This document shows, piece by piece, positions 8,193 through 15,433 of a stretch of 35,285 bases of DNA (the first letter of the stretch is position 1; every line of letters starts with the position of its first letter). A model generated the notes under the pieces. The model saw nothing but the letters and a program-made list of their open reading frames with translations. It did not search any database and was not told where the DNA came from. Source of the stretch: a virus; IMG/VR virus record IMGVR_UViG_3300043313_000657, positions 1 through 35,285 of that record, one strand, 5' to 3'. The translations under genes and the position numbers were made by a program.

Positions 8193-8494
8193 TCCGGCTG
8201 GCCGTGCACTGCTGTTGCGAGCCGGCGATCCGCCTGGGCACGGTGCCGGTGCACGAGGACTACGTGCGACACCGGCGCGCGATCCGGTTCGCGATCCCGC
8301 CGCGCACGCGCCTGGTCGCGAGGGCCAACATGATCCTGCCGGAGCAGACCATGCCAGGCGCGGAGATCTGGACCGAGGTGGCCGAGCTCCAGCTGTCCGA
8401 CGGCACGATCTACTACGCGGTGAAGAGCGCGCACCAACCGCTCGAGGTGTGGCAGCGCGTGCCGGGGTTCATCACCGACGGAGGGCTCGTATGA
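8189..8494 (+). CDS. Hypothetical protein (101 aa)
   Basis: ATG 8189 overlaps the HNH stop by 4 nt, with AGGGGGAG just upstream. 101 residues, mostly predicted beta (RLVARANMILPEQTM, EVAELQLSDGTIYYAVKSA), with a CCC-containing N-terminus. No family recognised. Coupled to its neighbours, so probably part of the early operon. Confidence 0.65.
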   Translation: MIRLAVHCCCEPAIRLGTVPVHEDYVRHRRAIRFAIPPRTRLVARANMILPEQTMPGAEIWTEVAELQLSDGTIYYAVKSAHQPLEVWQRVPGFITDGGLV

Positions 8495-8613
8495 GCAGAG
8501 TCCGACGTCGACGCAAGCACCGCCAGGAGCGCATGCACCGGCAGTCGTCGCGGTGGCCGCTGATGGGGTTCTTCCGGTTCTGGAAGAAGTGGGGCCAGGG
8601 GTTCGCGCCATGA
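8491..8613 (+). CDS. Very small basic protein (40 aa)
   Basis: ATG 8491 overlaps the previous stop by 4 nt and its own TGA overlaps the next ATG, the usual coupling here. It encodes 40 residues with ten or more Arg/Lys and an aromatic stretch (MGFFRFWKKWG). It could bind nucleic acid or a membrane; nothing identifies it. Support comes mainly from perfect coupling on both sides. Confidence 0.5.
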   Translation: MSRVRRRRKHRQERMHRQSSRWPLMGFFRFWKKWGQGFAP

Positions 8614-8852
8614 AGGGCTACCGCGAGGAGGGCGATCGGTTCATGGTCGAGCGCCTGGCCGACGGCGTCTCGTTCAAGGTGCGCCACTTTCCCGACCCGG
8701 TCACCAGGCGCAGCTGCTGCACCGTCACCGTCACCATGACGGACGCCGACCGCGCGAAGGCGATCCCGGACGCTGACCCCCACGGCGAAGCGGCGTGCCT
8801 GGCGCGCGCCACCGTCGCGATCGAGAAGCGACACGCCCGACCCCGTTCTTGA
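8610..8852 (+). CDS. Hypothetical protein (80 aa)
   Basis: ATG 8610 overlaps the previous stop by 4 nt; 80 residues. The middle looks like beta strands (GVSFKVRHFP, SCCTVTVTMTDADRAKA). No domain recognised. Its TGA (8850-8852) lies inside the TTGACA of the promoter for the next operon, so the operons abut without free spacer. Confidence 0.6.
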   Translation: MKGYREEGDRFMVERLADGVSFKVRHFPDPVTRRSCCTVTVTMTDADRAKAIPDADPHGEAACLARATVAIEKRHARPRS

Positions 8853-8878
8853 CAACAACTCCGGCCGCGGTGTAGTCT
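8845..8878 (+). promoter_or_regulatory. Sigma70-type promoter overlapping operator-like palindrome (site 3)
   Basis: GTTCTTGACAACAAC (8845-8859) is identical to the site at 5231. TTGACA (8849-8854) is followed after 18 nt by TAGTCT (8873-8878). Transcription would begin about 8885, immediately before the conserved hairpin at 8886. Confidence 0.65.
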
Positions 8879-8885
8879 CTGAGCT

Positions 8886-8910
8886 CGCACCGAGGCGCGA
8901 CCCTCGGGCG
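8886..8910 (+). ncRNA. Conserved 5'-leader hairpin, copy 1
   Basis: A 25-nt hairpin: a 3-bp stem (CGC/GCG), a bulged A at 8889, a 6-bp stem (CCGAGG/CCTCGG) and loop CGCGAC. It shares 22 of 25 positions with 10228-10252, and all three differences keep the pairing. Flanking bases extend the stem (GAGCT before, AGTTC after). It sits at the predicted 5' end of the mRNA, 16 nt before ATG 8926 and next to its GGGAG SD, so it could affect mRNA stability or translation. Confidence 0.55.
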
Positions 8911-8925
8911 AGTTCGGGAGACAAC

Positions 8926-9672
8926 ATGGACCTTCGTAGTTACGACTGGATCGTGATCAACTCGAGCGCCGGCAAGGACAGCCTGTCGATGCTCGACCTG
9001 ATCGTGGAGATGGCGACCGCGCAGCAGGTGCTCGAGCGCGTGCTCGTGGTGCACGCTGACCTGGGCCGGGTGGAATGGGCCGGCACGCGCGAGCTCGCCG
9101 AGCGGCAGGCGCAGCGCTACGGCCTCCGCTTCGAGGTGGTCGCCCGCTCCAAGGACCTGCTGTCGCACGTCGAGCAGAAGGGCATGTGGCCGGACAGCCA
9201 GGCCCGCTACTGCACGAGCGACCACAAGACGTCGCAGGTGCACAAGCTGTTCACGCGCCTGGTCGACGAGCTCGCGCCCGGCCGCCAGGTTCGCATCCTC
9301 GACTGCCTGGGCATCCGCGCCCAGGAGTCCCCGAAGCGCGCGAAGAAGGAGCCGTTCAAGTTCAACCGGCGCGCGTCGAACGGCCTGCGCCACGTCGACA
9401 CCTGGTTGCCGATCTTCACCTGGACGCTCGACGAGGTGTGGGCCCGCATCAACGACCGCGGCCTCGAGAGCCACCCGGCCTACGCGCTCGGCATGAGCCG
9501 GCTGTCCTGCTGCTTCTGCGTCCTGGGTTCGAAGCCGGACCTGCTGATCGCCGCGCGCCACAACCCCGAGCTCCTGGACGCCTACGTGGCCGTCGAGGAC
9601 CGCATCGGCCACCGCTTCACCCACAAGTTCAGCATCCGCGAGATCCGCGACGAGGTGACCTGCAATGACTGA
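8926..9672 (+). CDS. PAPS-reductase/PP-loop family protein
   Basis: 248 residues. SAGKDS (residues 14-19) is the PP-loop that binds the ATP/adenylyl pyrophosphate. RYCTSDHKTSQV (95-104) resembles the CxxxxK segment of phage PAPS-reductase-like proteins, and GIRAQES (129-135) is the family's third motif. CCFC (195-198) is an unusual Cys cluster that could bind metal or Fe-S together with Cys96. The family includes sulfonucleotide reductases and DndC/TilS-like enzymes; in phages the substrate is generally unknown, with nucleic-acid modification suggested. It is the first gene of its operon, behind a promoter and a conserved leader hairpin. Confidence 0.8.
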   Translation: MDLRSYDWIVINSSAGKDSLSMLDLIVEMATAQQVLERVLVVHADLGRVEWAGTRELAERQAQRYGLRFEVVARSKDLLSHVEQKGMWPDSQARYCTSDHKTSQVHKLFTRLVDELAPGRQVRILDCLGIRAQESPKRAKKEPFKFNRRASNGLRHVDTWLPIFTWTLDEVWARINDRGLESHPAYALGMSRLSCCFCVLGSKPDLLIAARHNPELLDAYVAVEDRIGHRFTHKFSIREIRDEVTCND

Positions 9673-9967
9673 CGATCGACTCTTCGAGCTCCTGGACGCC
9701 ATGCGCGGCGCGCCCTCCTACGTCGAGGGCACCGGCCGGCGGATGTGGACCCACGCCCCCGGCTTCGGCATCGTCGAGCAGCGCCGTCTCGGCAAGGGGC
9801 AGCGCTGGTCGTTCGCGCCGTCTCGAGACGTGGTGCCGCCGGCGCTCTACGCCTACGGCCTCATGGGCCCGCGGTCGTGGTCGCGGCCGCTGCTCGAGTG
9901 GGCCCGCCGCGCCGAGCTCCTCAACGTCGCCGCGCACGCGCAGGCCATGTCGGTGCGGTGCCTCTGA
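9665..9967 (+). CDS. Hypothetical protein (100 aa)
   Basis: ATG 9665 overlaps the PP-loop gene by 8 nt. 100 residues, rich in aromatic and Arg residues (GRRMWTHAPGFGIVEQRR), ending in a helix (PLLEWARRAELLNVAAHAQAM). No domain recognised. Coupled to the following gene through TGATG. Confidence 0.65.
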   Translation: MTDDRLFELLDAMRGAPSYVEGTGRRMWTHAPGFGIVEQRRLGKGQRWSFAPSRDVVPPALYAYGLMGPRSWSRPLLEWARRAELLNVAAHAQAMSVRCL

Positions 9968-10155
9968 TGGCGACCTCGCAGAAGGCGATCACGATCGGCC
10001 GCTACCTGGCGCGCGAGCTCTTCGCCGCGCGCGGCAACCACTCGGAGGTGCACCTCTCCGAGGCGGAGCTCGTGGCACTCCTGGCCCTCGCGGTCGAGCG
10101 GTCGGAACTGCCGGCGGAGTTCTTCGAGGACCTGCTCGGCCAGGGCCGCCGGTAG
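9967..10155 (+). CDS. Small helical hypothetical protein (62 aa)
   Basis: ATG 9967 shares a base with the upstream TGA (TGATG). 62 residues, mainly helical, with an acidic end (LSEAELVALLALAVERSELPAEFFEDLLGQ). Unknown function. Its stop lies just upstream of the next promoter/palindrome. Confidence 0.6.
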   Translation: MATSQKAITIGRYLARELFAARGNHSEVHLSEAELVALLALAVERSELPAEFFEDLLGQGRR

Positions 10156-10157
10156 GG

Positions 10158-10192
10158 AGTTGTTGACAACAACTGCCGTCTCGGCGTAAGCT
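10158..10192 (+). promoter_or_regulatory. Sigma70-type promoter with perfect 17-nt palindrome (site 4)
   Basis: AGTTGTTGACAACAACT (10158-10174) is a perfect inverted repeat with 8-nt arms around a central A. It contains TTGACA (10163-10168); TAAGCT (10187-10192) follows after 18 nt. This is the best-formed member of the palindrome family and looks like a repressor-type operator over a -35 box. Confidence 0.7.
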
Positions 10193-10201
10193 CTCTCTCG
10201 T

Positions 10202-10252
10202 CCCCGTCGGGTAGGGGCAAACTTCAACGCACCGGGGCGCGACCCCTGGGCG
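10202..10252 (+). ncRNA. Structured 5' leader with conserved hairpin, copy 2
   Basis: Two hairpins lie between the promoter and ATG 10275: CCCC/GGGG (10202-10217), and the 25-nt conserved hairpin at 10228-10252. Relative to copy 1 at 8886, the A-U pair becomes G-C and a G-C pair becomes G-U, so structure is kept while sequence changes. The bulged A and the CGCGAC loop are identical. Confidence 0.55.
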
Positions 10253-10274
10253 GCAACGAGAGGGCAAACTGAAA

Positions 10275-10643
10275 ATGGCACAGACACACTTCGCGGCAGT
10301 CAAGGATGGCATCGTCGTCGGCACGCGCTCGAGCGCTTCGCGCCACGTCGACGGCCTGGGCAAGTTCGGTCCCTACACCCACGCGCTGCTCCGCTCGGAG
10401 CGCAAGACCTTCCTGCAGTCCGGCCAGGTCGTCGAGTCCACAGACGTGATCAGCTGGCACGGCAGCGCGCCGCTCGCCGCGGCCGCCCGCCGCCTGGCGC
10501 ACGTCGGCCTCACCCACACGATGGACTACAGCTACCGGCCGGTCGAGGAGCACTACAAGCTGACCTACACCGCGGCGGAGATCGTCCCCGTCGTCGTCGT
10601 CGCCCGCAAGGCCAAGCTCGGCGCGCGCGTGGAGGGCAACTAA
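10275..10643 (+). CDS. Hypothetical protein (122 aa)
   Basis: 122 residues behind promoter site 4 and a structured leader; GAGAGGG upstream could act as SD, though it lies about 11 nt away. Residues 1-45 look like a small beta/helical fold (HFAAVKDGIVVGTRSSASRH), with a Val/Lys-rich end (EIVPVVVVARKAKLG). No family recognised. Having a promoter of its own suggests a product needed early or in quantity. Confidence 0.7.
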   Translation: MAQTHFAAVKDGIVVGTRSSASRHVDGLGKFGPYTHALLRSERKTFLQSGQVVESTDVISWHGSAPLAAAARRLAHVGLTHTMDYSYRPVEEHYKLTYTAAEIVPVVVVARKAKLGARVEGN

Positions 10644-10645
10644 CC

Positions 10646-10774
10646 ATGAAGGCCTACTTCACCAACATCGAGGACCTGGCGCGGTTCTGCGCCCAGCTGA
10701 CCCGCGAGCAGATCGACTACGAAGTCTCGGAAACCAACGCGCCGGGGCGCTATCAAGTGCAGGTGATCCAGTGA
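10646..10774 (+). CDS. Small hypothetical protein (42 aa)
   Basis: ATG 10646 follows 2 nt after the previous TAA; the TGA at 10772-10774 overlaps the next GTG (GTGA). It encodes 42 residues (starting MKAYFTNIEDLARF and ending GRYQVQVIQ) with a plausible helix-then-strand layout. Codon use matches the neighbours and coupling is perfect on both sides, which supports a real gene despite its size. Confidence 0.55.
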   Translation: MKAYFTNIEDLARFCAQLTREQIDYEVSETNAPGRYQVQVIQ

Positions 10775-11136
10775 GCGATACCGTTCTCCCGACCGACCAC
10801 TTCTCGCGCCGGCTGCGCGAGCTCTCCGACAACCCCGGCGCGATCCGCCGGACGTCGACGGTGCAGACCGCCGACTTTTACGGCAACGCGCAGACGTGGG
10901 TGATCGACACGTTCCGCGACGGCGCGAAGGAGGAGGTGCTCGTGCAGCGCATCGACTCCCAGGGCGGCCTGCAGCTGGTGCTGCCGCCGGTGGTCACCGC
11001 GGTGCTGCTCCGGCAGCGTGACAGCGCGGTGGGCGTGTCCCGACGTCGGGCAGCGCAGACCGCCCTGGCGACCAAGCGCGCCCGCGGCATCGACCCGGCC
11101 GCGGCGCTGAAGCGCCACCGGAAGGCGGCCAAGTAG
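10771..11136 (+). CDS. Hypothetical protein (121 aa), basic C-terminus
   Basis: GTG 10771, 4-nt overlap with the previous gene. 121 residues: an N-terminal half with a beta-rich stretch (TWVIDTFRDGAKEEVLVQRI) and a strongly basic C-terminus (SRRRAAQTALATKRARG, KRHRKAAK) that could contact nucleic acid. The perfect palindrome CCCGACGTCGGG (11039-11050) lies within its coding sequence. Confidence 0.65.
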   Translation: MSDTVLPTDHFSRRLRELSDNPGAIRRTSTVQTADFYGNAQTWVIDTFRDGAKEEVLVQRIDSQGGLQLVLPPVVTAVLLRQRDSAVGVSRRRAAQTALATKRARGIDPAAALKRHRKAAK

Positions 11137-11345
11137 TGGGCTGGGTGCCGGCCGGCCACAACGGAGCGACATGCTCCTGTTACCTCTGCGTGGCGGGACG
11201 CGAGGCCGAGCGCCGGCCGGCACCCGATTGTAAGCACTGCGAGGGCAAGCAGCAGGACAACCTGCGCTGCCAGGGGTGCCGCGGCCCGGTGTGCCGGCGG
11301 TGCTACCGCGAGAGTCAGAACATACGGACGCGCTGCCGGCGCTAA
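11136..11345 (+). CDS. Cys-rich zinc-binding small protein
   Basis: GTG start sharing one base with the upstream TAG. 69 residues with nine Cys: CSCYLC near the N-terminus, then CKHC, CQGC and CRRC in the second half (GCRGPVCRRCYRES). This fits one or two small zinc ribbons. Basic and compact, so it is probably a nucleic-acid- or protein-binding adaptor; the specific role is unknown. Confidence 0.6.
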   Translation: MGWVPAGHNGATCSCYLCVAGREAERRPAPDCKHCEGKQQDNLRCQGCRGPVCRRCYRESQNIRTRCRR

Positions 11346-11362
11346 CCGGCAAGGAGTGAATC

Positions 11363-12364
11363 ATGGCGAAGCGAACGAAGGCGAACGACGTGCTCGAGGG
11401 GGAGCTCGTGCTCCCGGTGGTGGCGACGGACGAGGACGAGCAGACGGTGCTCGCCGCGGGCAAGACGGTGATCGGGTTCCTGCAGTCGGTGTCGGCGTTC
11501 TTCACCACCGCCCGCGCGCTCGAGCACCGCGCGCTCGCGACCCAGGCGCGGTTCAAGGCGATGCCGGTGCCGGCGGACATGGCGGCCGACGAGCTCCTGC
11601 AGCGGGAGATCAGAACCGCGAACGAGGACAAGCGCGAGGTGGAGGGGCACTGGAAGATCACCGCGGTGATCTCCGGCTTCCACCGCAAGATGACCGCGCG
11701 CCGCGCCAAGGCGACCGAGGCGCTCGAGGACGCCGCGCGCATCGGCAACGCGCTGCACAACGGCTACGTCACCGCCGAGCGCCGGCGCGCCGAGGAGGAG
11801 AACCGCCGGCGGGAGGAGGAGTCGCGCCGCGCCGCGGAGGAGCGGCAGCGCCAGGAGCTCGAGCGCATGGAGCTCGAGGCGGTCAAGCGCGAGGAGGCGA
11901 CCGAGGGCCTCAGCGGCCGCGAGCAGATCTTCGTCGAGCAGATCGTGGGCCACGGCGACGGGCTGCGCGCCGCCCGGCAGGCCGGCTTCCCTGACCCGGC
12001 GAAGAGCTCGACGCGCCTGCTCAAGCTGGCGAAGATCCAGGCCGCCATCAAGGGGGCCCAGGAGGCCGCCGCCATTCGTCGCCAGGCGGTCGCGGTGAAG
12101 GCCCGGCCGGTCGTGGCTGACCCGGTCCCCTACGTCGCGCCGCAGATCACCAGGGCCCCCGGCGCGCAGGACCGCAGCTATCACTACGGCGACCTGACCG
12201 ACGAGGGCGCGCTGATCGCCGCCATCCTCTCGGGCAACCACGGGATCCCGACCGACCTGCTGAAGATCGACACCTCGAAGCTGAACGACTACGCGAAGGA
12301 CCTGGGCGACCGCATCAACCGCTGGCCCGGCGTGAAGTATCGGAAAGAGACGAAGGTGGTCTGA
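11363..12364 (+). CDS. Coiled-coil protein with internal TerS-like helix-turn-helix
   Basis: 333 residues; SD AAGGAG upstream. Residues ~75-180 form a long charged helix with an Arg/Glu coiled coil (AERRRAEEENRRREEESRRA). Residues ~185-237 (LSGREQIFVEQIVGHGDGLRAARQAGF...SSTRLLKLAKIQAAIKGA) follow the HTH pattern of the Terminase_2 small-subunit family, similar in layout to the true TerS encoded at 21467. A distinct C-terminal domain (YHYGDLTDEGALIAAILSGNHG) ends the protein. It sits among replication/recombination genes, so a DNA-binding role there is likelier than packaging. Function unknown. Confidence 0.7.
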   Translation: MAKRTKANDVLEGELVLPVVATDEDEQTVLAAGKTVIGFLQSVSAFFTTARALEHRALATQARFKAMPVPADMAADELLQREIRTANEDKREVEGHWKITAVISGFHRKMTARRAKATEALEDAARIGNALHNGYVTAERRRAEEENRRREEESRRAAEERQRQELERMELEAVKREEATEGLSGREQIFVEQIVGHGDGLRAARQAGFPDPAKSSTRLLKLAKIQAAIKGAQEAAAIRRQAVAVKARPVVADPVPYVAPQITRAPGAQDRSYHYGDLTDEGALIAAILSGNHGIPTDLLKIDTSKLNDYAKDLGDRINRWPGVKYRKETKVV

Positions 12365-12365
12365 G

Positions 12366-12545
12366 GTGATCTGCCTCACCTGCGGGCACTACTCGAATGC
12401 CGACGGCGAGATGGAGCGGGCCCAGAACAGCGGGTCCTGCTCCTGCCGCTGCCACCCCTGGAACCGCCGCGACGTCGCGCCGGCGGCCGACCTGAAAGAG
12501 TCGCCGAAGCGTGACGCAGCCCTCGACAGATGGAGACGATCGTGA
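12366..12545 (+). CDS. Small Cys-rich putative zinc-binding protein (59 aa)
   Basis: GTG 12366 lies one base after the previous TGA. It encodes 59 residues with CLTCGHY and, 19 residues later, CSCRCHPW, giving Cys3, Cys6, Cys25, Cys27, Cys29 and His30, followed by a basic tail. This fits a small zinc finger as found in many phage ORFs. It overlaps the next gene by 4 nt if that gene starts at GTG 12542. Confidence 0.5.
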   Translation: MICLTCGHYSNADGEMERAQNSGSCSCRCHPWNRRDVAPAADLKESPKRDAALDRWRRS

Positions 12546-13165
12546 CCACTGAACGCAGACCCCTCGACCGCTACGACACTGCCGCCTGGCAGGTCCGCGC
12601 GCTGCTCGCCAACGTCCCGGAGATCAAGGGCCGGATCGTCGAGCCGTGCTCGGGCGACAACTCAATCGTGAAGGTGATGCACGACTACCTGCCGGGGAAG
12701 ATCGACAGCATGATCACCAACGACATAGACCCGGAGACGCCGGCGGCGATGCACATGGACGCCACCGGCCGCGCCTTCTGGGAGCTCGTCGCGCCGCGCT
12801 GCGACTGGGCGGTGAGCAACACGCCCTACGACATGCCGACGTGCCTGGAGATCGTGCAGCATGCGGTGACCTACGCGAAGGTGGGCGTGGCACTGATGCT
12901 CCGCCTGACGTTCCTCGAGCCGACCGACACCAGGCACCCGCGGGGCCCCTGGCTCGCCGACCACCCGGTGTCGCGCCTGCTCGTGCTCCCGCGCTACTCG
13001 TTCACCGGCAACGGCAAGAGCGACAGCGTCACGACCGCCTGGTTCGTCTGGTCGCGCAAGCGGCTCGTCGGCCGGCCGATGCTCTGCCTGAACGCTGCCG
13101 ACGTCACCTACGCCACGCTCCCCGAGATCGAGCAGGAGGCCCGCCATGCTGACGCCCAATGCTAG
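12542..13165 (+). CDS. DNA adenine-type methyltransferase (NTPY variant)
   Basis: GTG 12542 is preferred because GGAG lies 6 nt upstream and it gives a 4-nt GTGA overlap; ATG 12530 in the same frame would add four residues. The protein has a motif I-like segment for SAM binding (RIVEPCSGDNSIV), an acidic strand (MITNDIDP), and DWAVSNTPY at the position of the [DN]PP[YF] catalytic motif. Thr replaces the first Pro. This layout fits phage N6-adenine methyltransferase-like proteins acting on DNA. Lack of an obvious target-recognition domain and the variant motif leave activity uncertain. Its C-terminus overlaps the helicase gene by 20 nt. Confidence 0.7.
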   Translation: MTTERRPLDRYDTAAWQVRALLANVPEIKGRIVEPCSGDNSIVKVMHDYLPGKIDSMITNDIDPETPAAMHMDATGRAFWELVAPRCDWAVSNTPYDMPTCLEIVQHAVTYAKVGVALMLRLTFLEPTDTRHPRGPWLADHPVSRLLVLPRYSFTGNGKSDSVTTAWFVWSRKRLVGRPMLCLNAADVTYATLPEIEQEARHADAQC

Positions 13166-15005
13166 TGCGCCGACGCTGCGGCCCTACCAGGGCGACCAGC
13201 TGCAGGCGATCGCGGACTCCTGGTCGGCCGGCACCAACCGGGTCCTGATCAAATCGCCGACGGGCACCGGCAAGACGGTGACGTTCGCGGCGATGCCCCG
13301 CTTCCCCCAGGTCGCGAGTCGGCTCGCGGCGTTCCCGCAGCGCGGCGCGTTCATGCTGGTGATCGCCCACCGCGAGGAGCTCCTCACCCAGGCCGCCGCG
13401 AAGCTGCAGGCCGCCAACCCGAAGCTGATCGTCGATATCGAGATGGCGGACAACTACGCCTCGCGCGCGGCGAACATCATCGTCGCGTCGATCCAGACGC
13501 TGGCCGCGGTGAGCGGTGGCCGGAAGTTCAGCCGGCTGTTGCGCCTGATGCGGGACCACACGTTCCGCCTGGTGATCGTCGACGAGGCGCACCACTCGGC
13601 GGCCGCGAGCTACCGCACCGCCCTGGTGCACCTCGGGTTCCTGCCGGCGGAAGATGCCAGCGACGTCGACAACGTCGAGGCCCCGGACTACGACGACGTG
13701 GCGCTGATGCAGGCGCACCTGGGGGCCTGGGACAAGCGCGCGCCGCAGGACCGCATGCTGGTCGGGTTCACCGCGACCCCGACCCGGAGCGATGCGATCG
13801 GCCTCGGCTGCGTGTTCCAATCGATCGCCTACAGCTACGCGCTGAAGCAGGCGATCGACGACGGCTGGCTCGTGCCGATCACGCCCTGGGTCGTCGAGTC
13901 GAACATCAGCCTGGACGACGTCGCCATCACCGCCGGCGACTTCAACCAGAAGCAGCTGGCCGCGGCGGTGAACCAGAGCCGGCGCAACGACCTGGCGGTG
14001 GCGGCCTGGCGCGACCACGGCGAGGACCGCCAGACCCTCGCGTTCACCGTCGACGTCGCGCACGCGCACGACGTGGCCGCGGCGTTCCAGGCGGCCGGCA
14101 CGCCGGCGCTCGCGATCAGCGGCGAGACACCGAAGCCGGACCGCCGCAACGCGCTCGAGGCCTACCGCAACCGGCGCGTGCGCCTGCTCGCCAACTGCAT
14201 GGTGCTCACCGAGGGCACCGACCTGCCGGAGACGGGCTGCATTCTGCATCTCAAGCCGACGAAGAGCGCGACCCTCTACGAGCAGATGACCGGCCGCGGG
14301 CTCCGGCTGTTCGACGGCAAGGAGGACTGCCTGGTGATCGACCTGGTCGACGTGGCGAAGAAGCACTCGCTGCAGACCGCGCCGGTGCTCTACGGTCTGC
14401 CGCCGGGCCTGGTCGTCAACGGCGAGAGCCTCGACCAGGCAGAGTCCGACCTCGAGGCCTTCAAGGAACAGCACCCGACGATCGACGTCGAGGAGCTCCT
14501 CCGCACCGGGCGGCTGACGCTGGCGCAGCTGCAGGCCCGCGCGACCACGTTCGATATCTGGAAGATCCCGAGCCTGGGGGCGCTCGAGGCGGTGGTCAGT
14601 CTCAACTGGATCAAGCAGTCAGCCGACCGCTTCAAGCTGTCCTACCCCTGGGGCGACGGCTACGAGACGATCGAGGTGGGCCCCGACCTCCTGGGCAAAT
14701 TCGAGATCGCGCTGACCATGCGCGAGAAGCAACCGGGCGGGATGGGCTACGACGTCCGCCAGCGGACCCTCGCCAACGGGCTCCAGGACGCCGCTACGGC
14801 GCTGCGGGCGGCCGAGGCATGGGTAGGGTCGGACCGCCGGACGATCGCACGCCTCCGGTCCAGGGAGGCCCCCTGGCGCAGCCGGCCGGCGTCCCCTGGG
14901 CAGCTGGGGGTCCTGCGGAAGCTGCGCGTGCCCTTCTCGCCGAGCATCAACAGCGGCCAGGCGAGCGACATGATCGACATGGCGCGGCAGCGCACCCGTC
15001 GGTGA
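13146..15005 (+). CDS. SF2 DEAH-type helicase
   Basis: 619 residues with a full superfamily 2 motif set: Q-like LRPYQ (11-15), Walker A SPTGTGKT (37-44), motif Ia VIAHREELL (72-80), Walker B DEAH (146-149), motif III FTATPTR (208-214), and a C-terminal RecA domain with LTEGTDLP (354-361) and motif VI YEQMTGRGLR (378-387). It resembles RecQ/RAD25-like phage helicases used in recombination, fork restart or origin opening. The last ~150 residues are an extra Arg-rich region that could contact DNA. It ends at a long structured intergenic region, so it probably closes its operon. Confidence 0.9.
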   Translation: MLTPNASAPTLRPYQGDQLQAIADSWSAGTNRVLIKSPTGTGKTVTFAAMPRFPQVASRLAAFPQRGAFMLVIAHREELLTQAAAKLQAANPKLIVDIEMADNYASRAANIIVASIQTLAAVSGGRKFSRLLRLMRDHTFRLVIVDEAHHSAAASYRTALVHLGFLPAEDASDVDNVEAPDYDDVALMQAHLGAWDKRAPQDRMLVGFTATPTRSDAIGLGCVFQSIAYSYALKQAIDDGWLVPITPWVVESNISLDDVAITAGDFNQKQLAAAVNQSRRNDLAVAAWRDHGEDRQTLAFTVDVAHAHDVAAAFQAAGTPALAISGETPKPDRRNALEAYRNRRVRLLANCMVLTEGTDLPETGCILHLKPTKSATLYEQMTGRGLRLFDGKEDCLVIDLVDVAKKHSLQTAPVLYGLPPGLVVNGESLDQAESDLEAFKEQHPTIDVEELLRTGRLTLAQLQARATTFDIWKIPSLGALEAVVSLNWIKQSADRFKLSYPWGDGYETIEVGPDLLGKFEIALTMREKQPGGMGYDVRQRTLANGLQDAATALRAAEAWVGSDRRTIARLRSREAPWRSRPASPGQLGVLRKLRVPFSPSINSGQASDMIDMARQRTRR

Positions 15006-15078
15006 CCGTCCTACACCACATCTTGGGGGGTTGATCGACGGGAGCGGACCCGCGTAGGATCCGCCCCGAAACGAAAGC

Positions 15079-15113
15079 GGGCCGGCGAAGGGGGCTGATC
15101 CCCCCGCCGGCCC
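15079..15113 (+). terminator. Strong terminator-like hairpin after helicase gene
   Basis: GGGCCGGCG (15079-15087) pairs perfectly with CGCCGGCCC (15105-15113). Inside it, after two unpaired A, GGGGG pairs with CCCCC around loop CTGAT. There is no U-tract (CTAAGACC follows), so it may instead be an RNA-processing or protein-binding hairpin. Confidence 0.5.
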
Positions 15114-15224
15114 TAAGACCGCAGCCCGTGGTGAAGTCACGGGAACGGCGTTCCGGCGGCTATTCTACGTCGGACCCCTTCCTGGCAACAACTCCACAAA
15201 ACTCCACCCGGCTGCGAGCTCGCG

Positions 15225-15406
15225 CGAGCGACGGCTCAACCCACCGGGGCGCGCGGGTGATAGGCCGGCACTGGGAGTGCCACGCCGGCAAAGGACTGGA
15301 GCGAAGGTCTGCGTCCTGGCAGGGGCCGGCGTGCGTCAGCTGGCCGAAAGAGCAGACCCACCTGGGTGCGTGACGTCACGCGCGCCTGGGGCCACGAGCG
15401 ACGGCT
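15225..15406 (+). repeat. Direct repeat CGAGCGACGGCT (two copies, 170 nt apart)
   Basis: Exact 12-nt copies at 15225-15236 and 15395-15406; a 7-nt partial third copy (GACGGCT) lies at 15410-15416. Iteron-like repeats inside a non-coding region next to replication genes. Confidence 0.45.
15306..15358 (+). ncRNA. Nested hairpin, candidate structured RNA
   Basis: An outer stem GGTCTGC (15306-15312)/GCAGACC (15352-15358) encloses a 7-bp stem GGCCGGC (15324-15330)/GCTGGCC (15339-15345, one G-U pair) with an 8-nt loop. Nearby are hairpin GGCACT-GGG-AGTGCC (15267-15281) and the palindrome at 15368. This could be part of a larger folded RNA; no known RNA family was recognised. Confidence 0.35.
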
Positions 15407-15433
15407 TTAGACGGCTGAATCGTGCAGTGGCTG

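Noticed and set aside
10191-10264. Long-range stem CTCTCTCG/CGAGAGGG closing the leader
   Set aside because: It pairs well, but its left arm overlaps the predicted -10 region and so would be absent from a transcript started at this promoter. Not listed as a separate RNA feature.
13104-14474. 456-codon minus-strand frame
   Set aside because: Fully antisense to the SF2 helicase, whose motifs are complete; composition typical of a shadow.
15128-15373. 81-codon frame in the intergenic region
   Set aside because: Codon use is unlike neighbours, it crosses several hairpins and repeats, there is no SD, and its product is low complexity.
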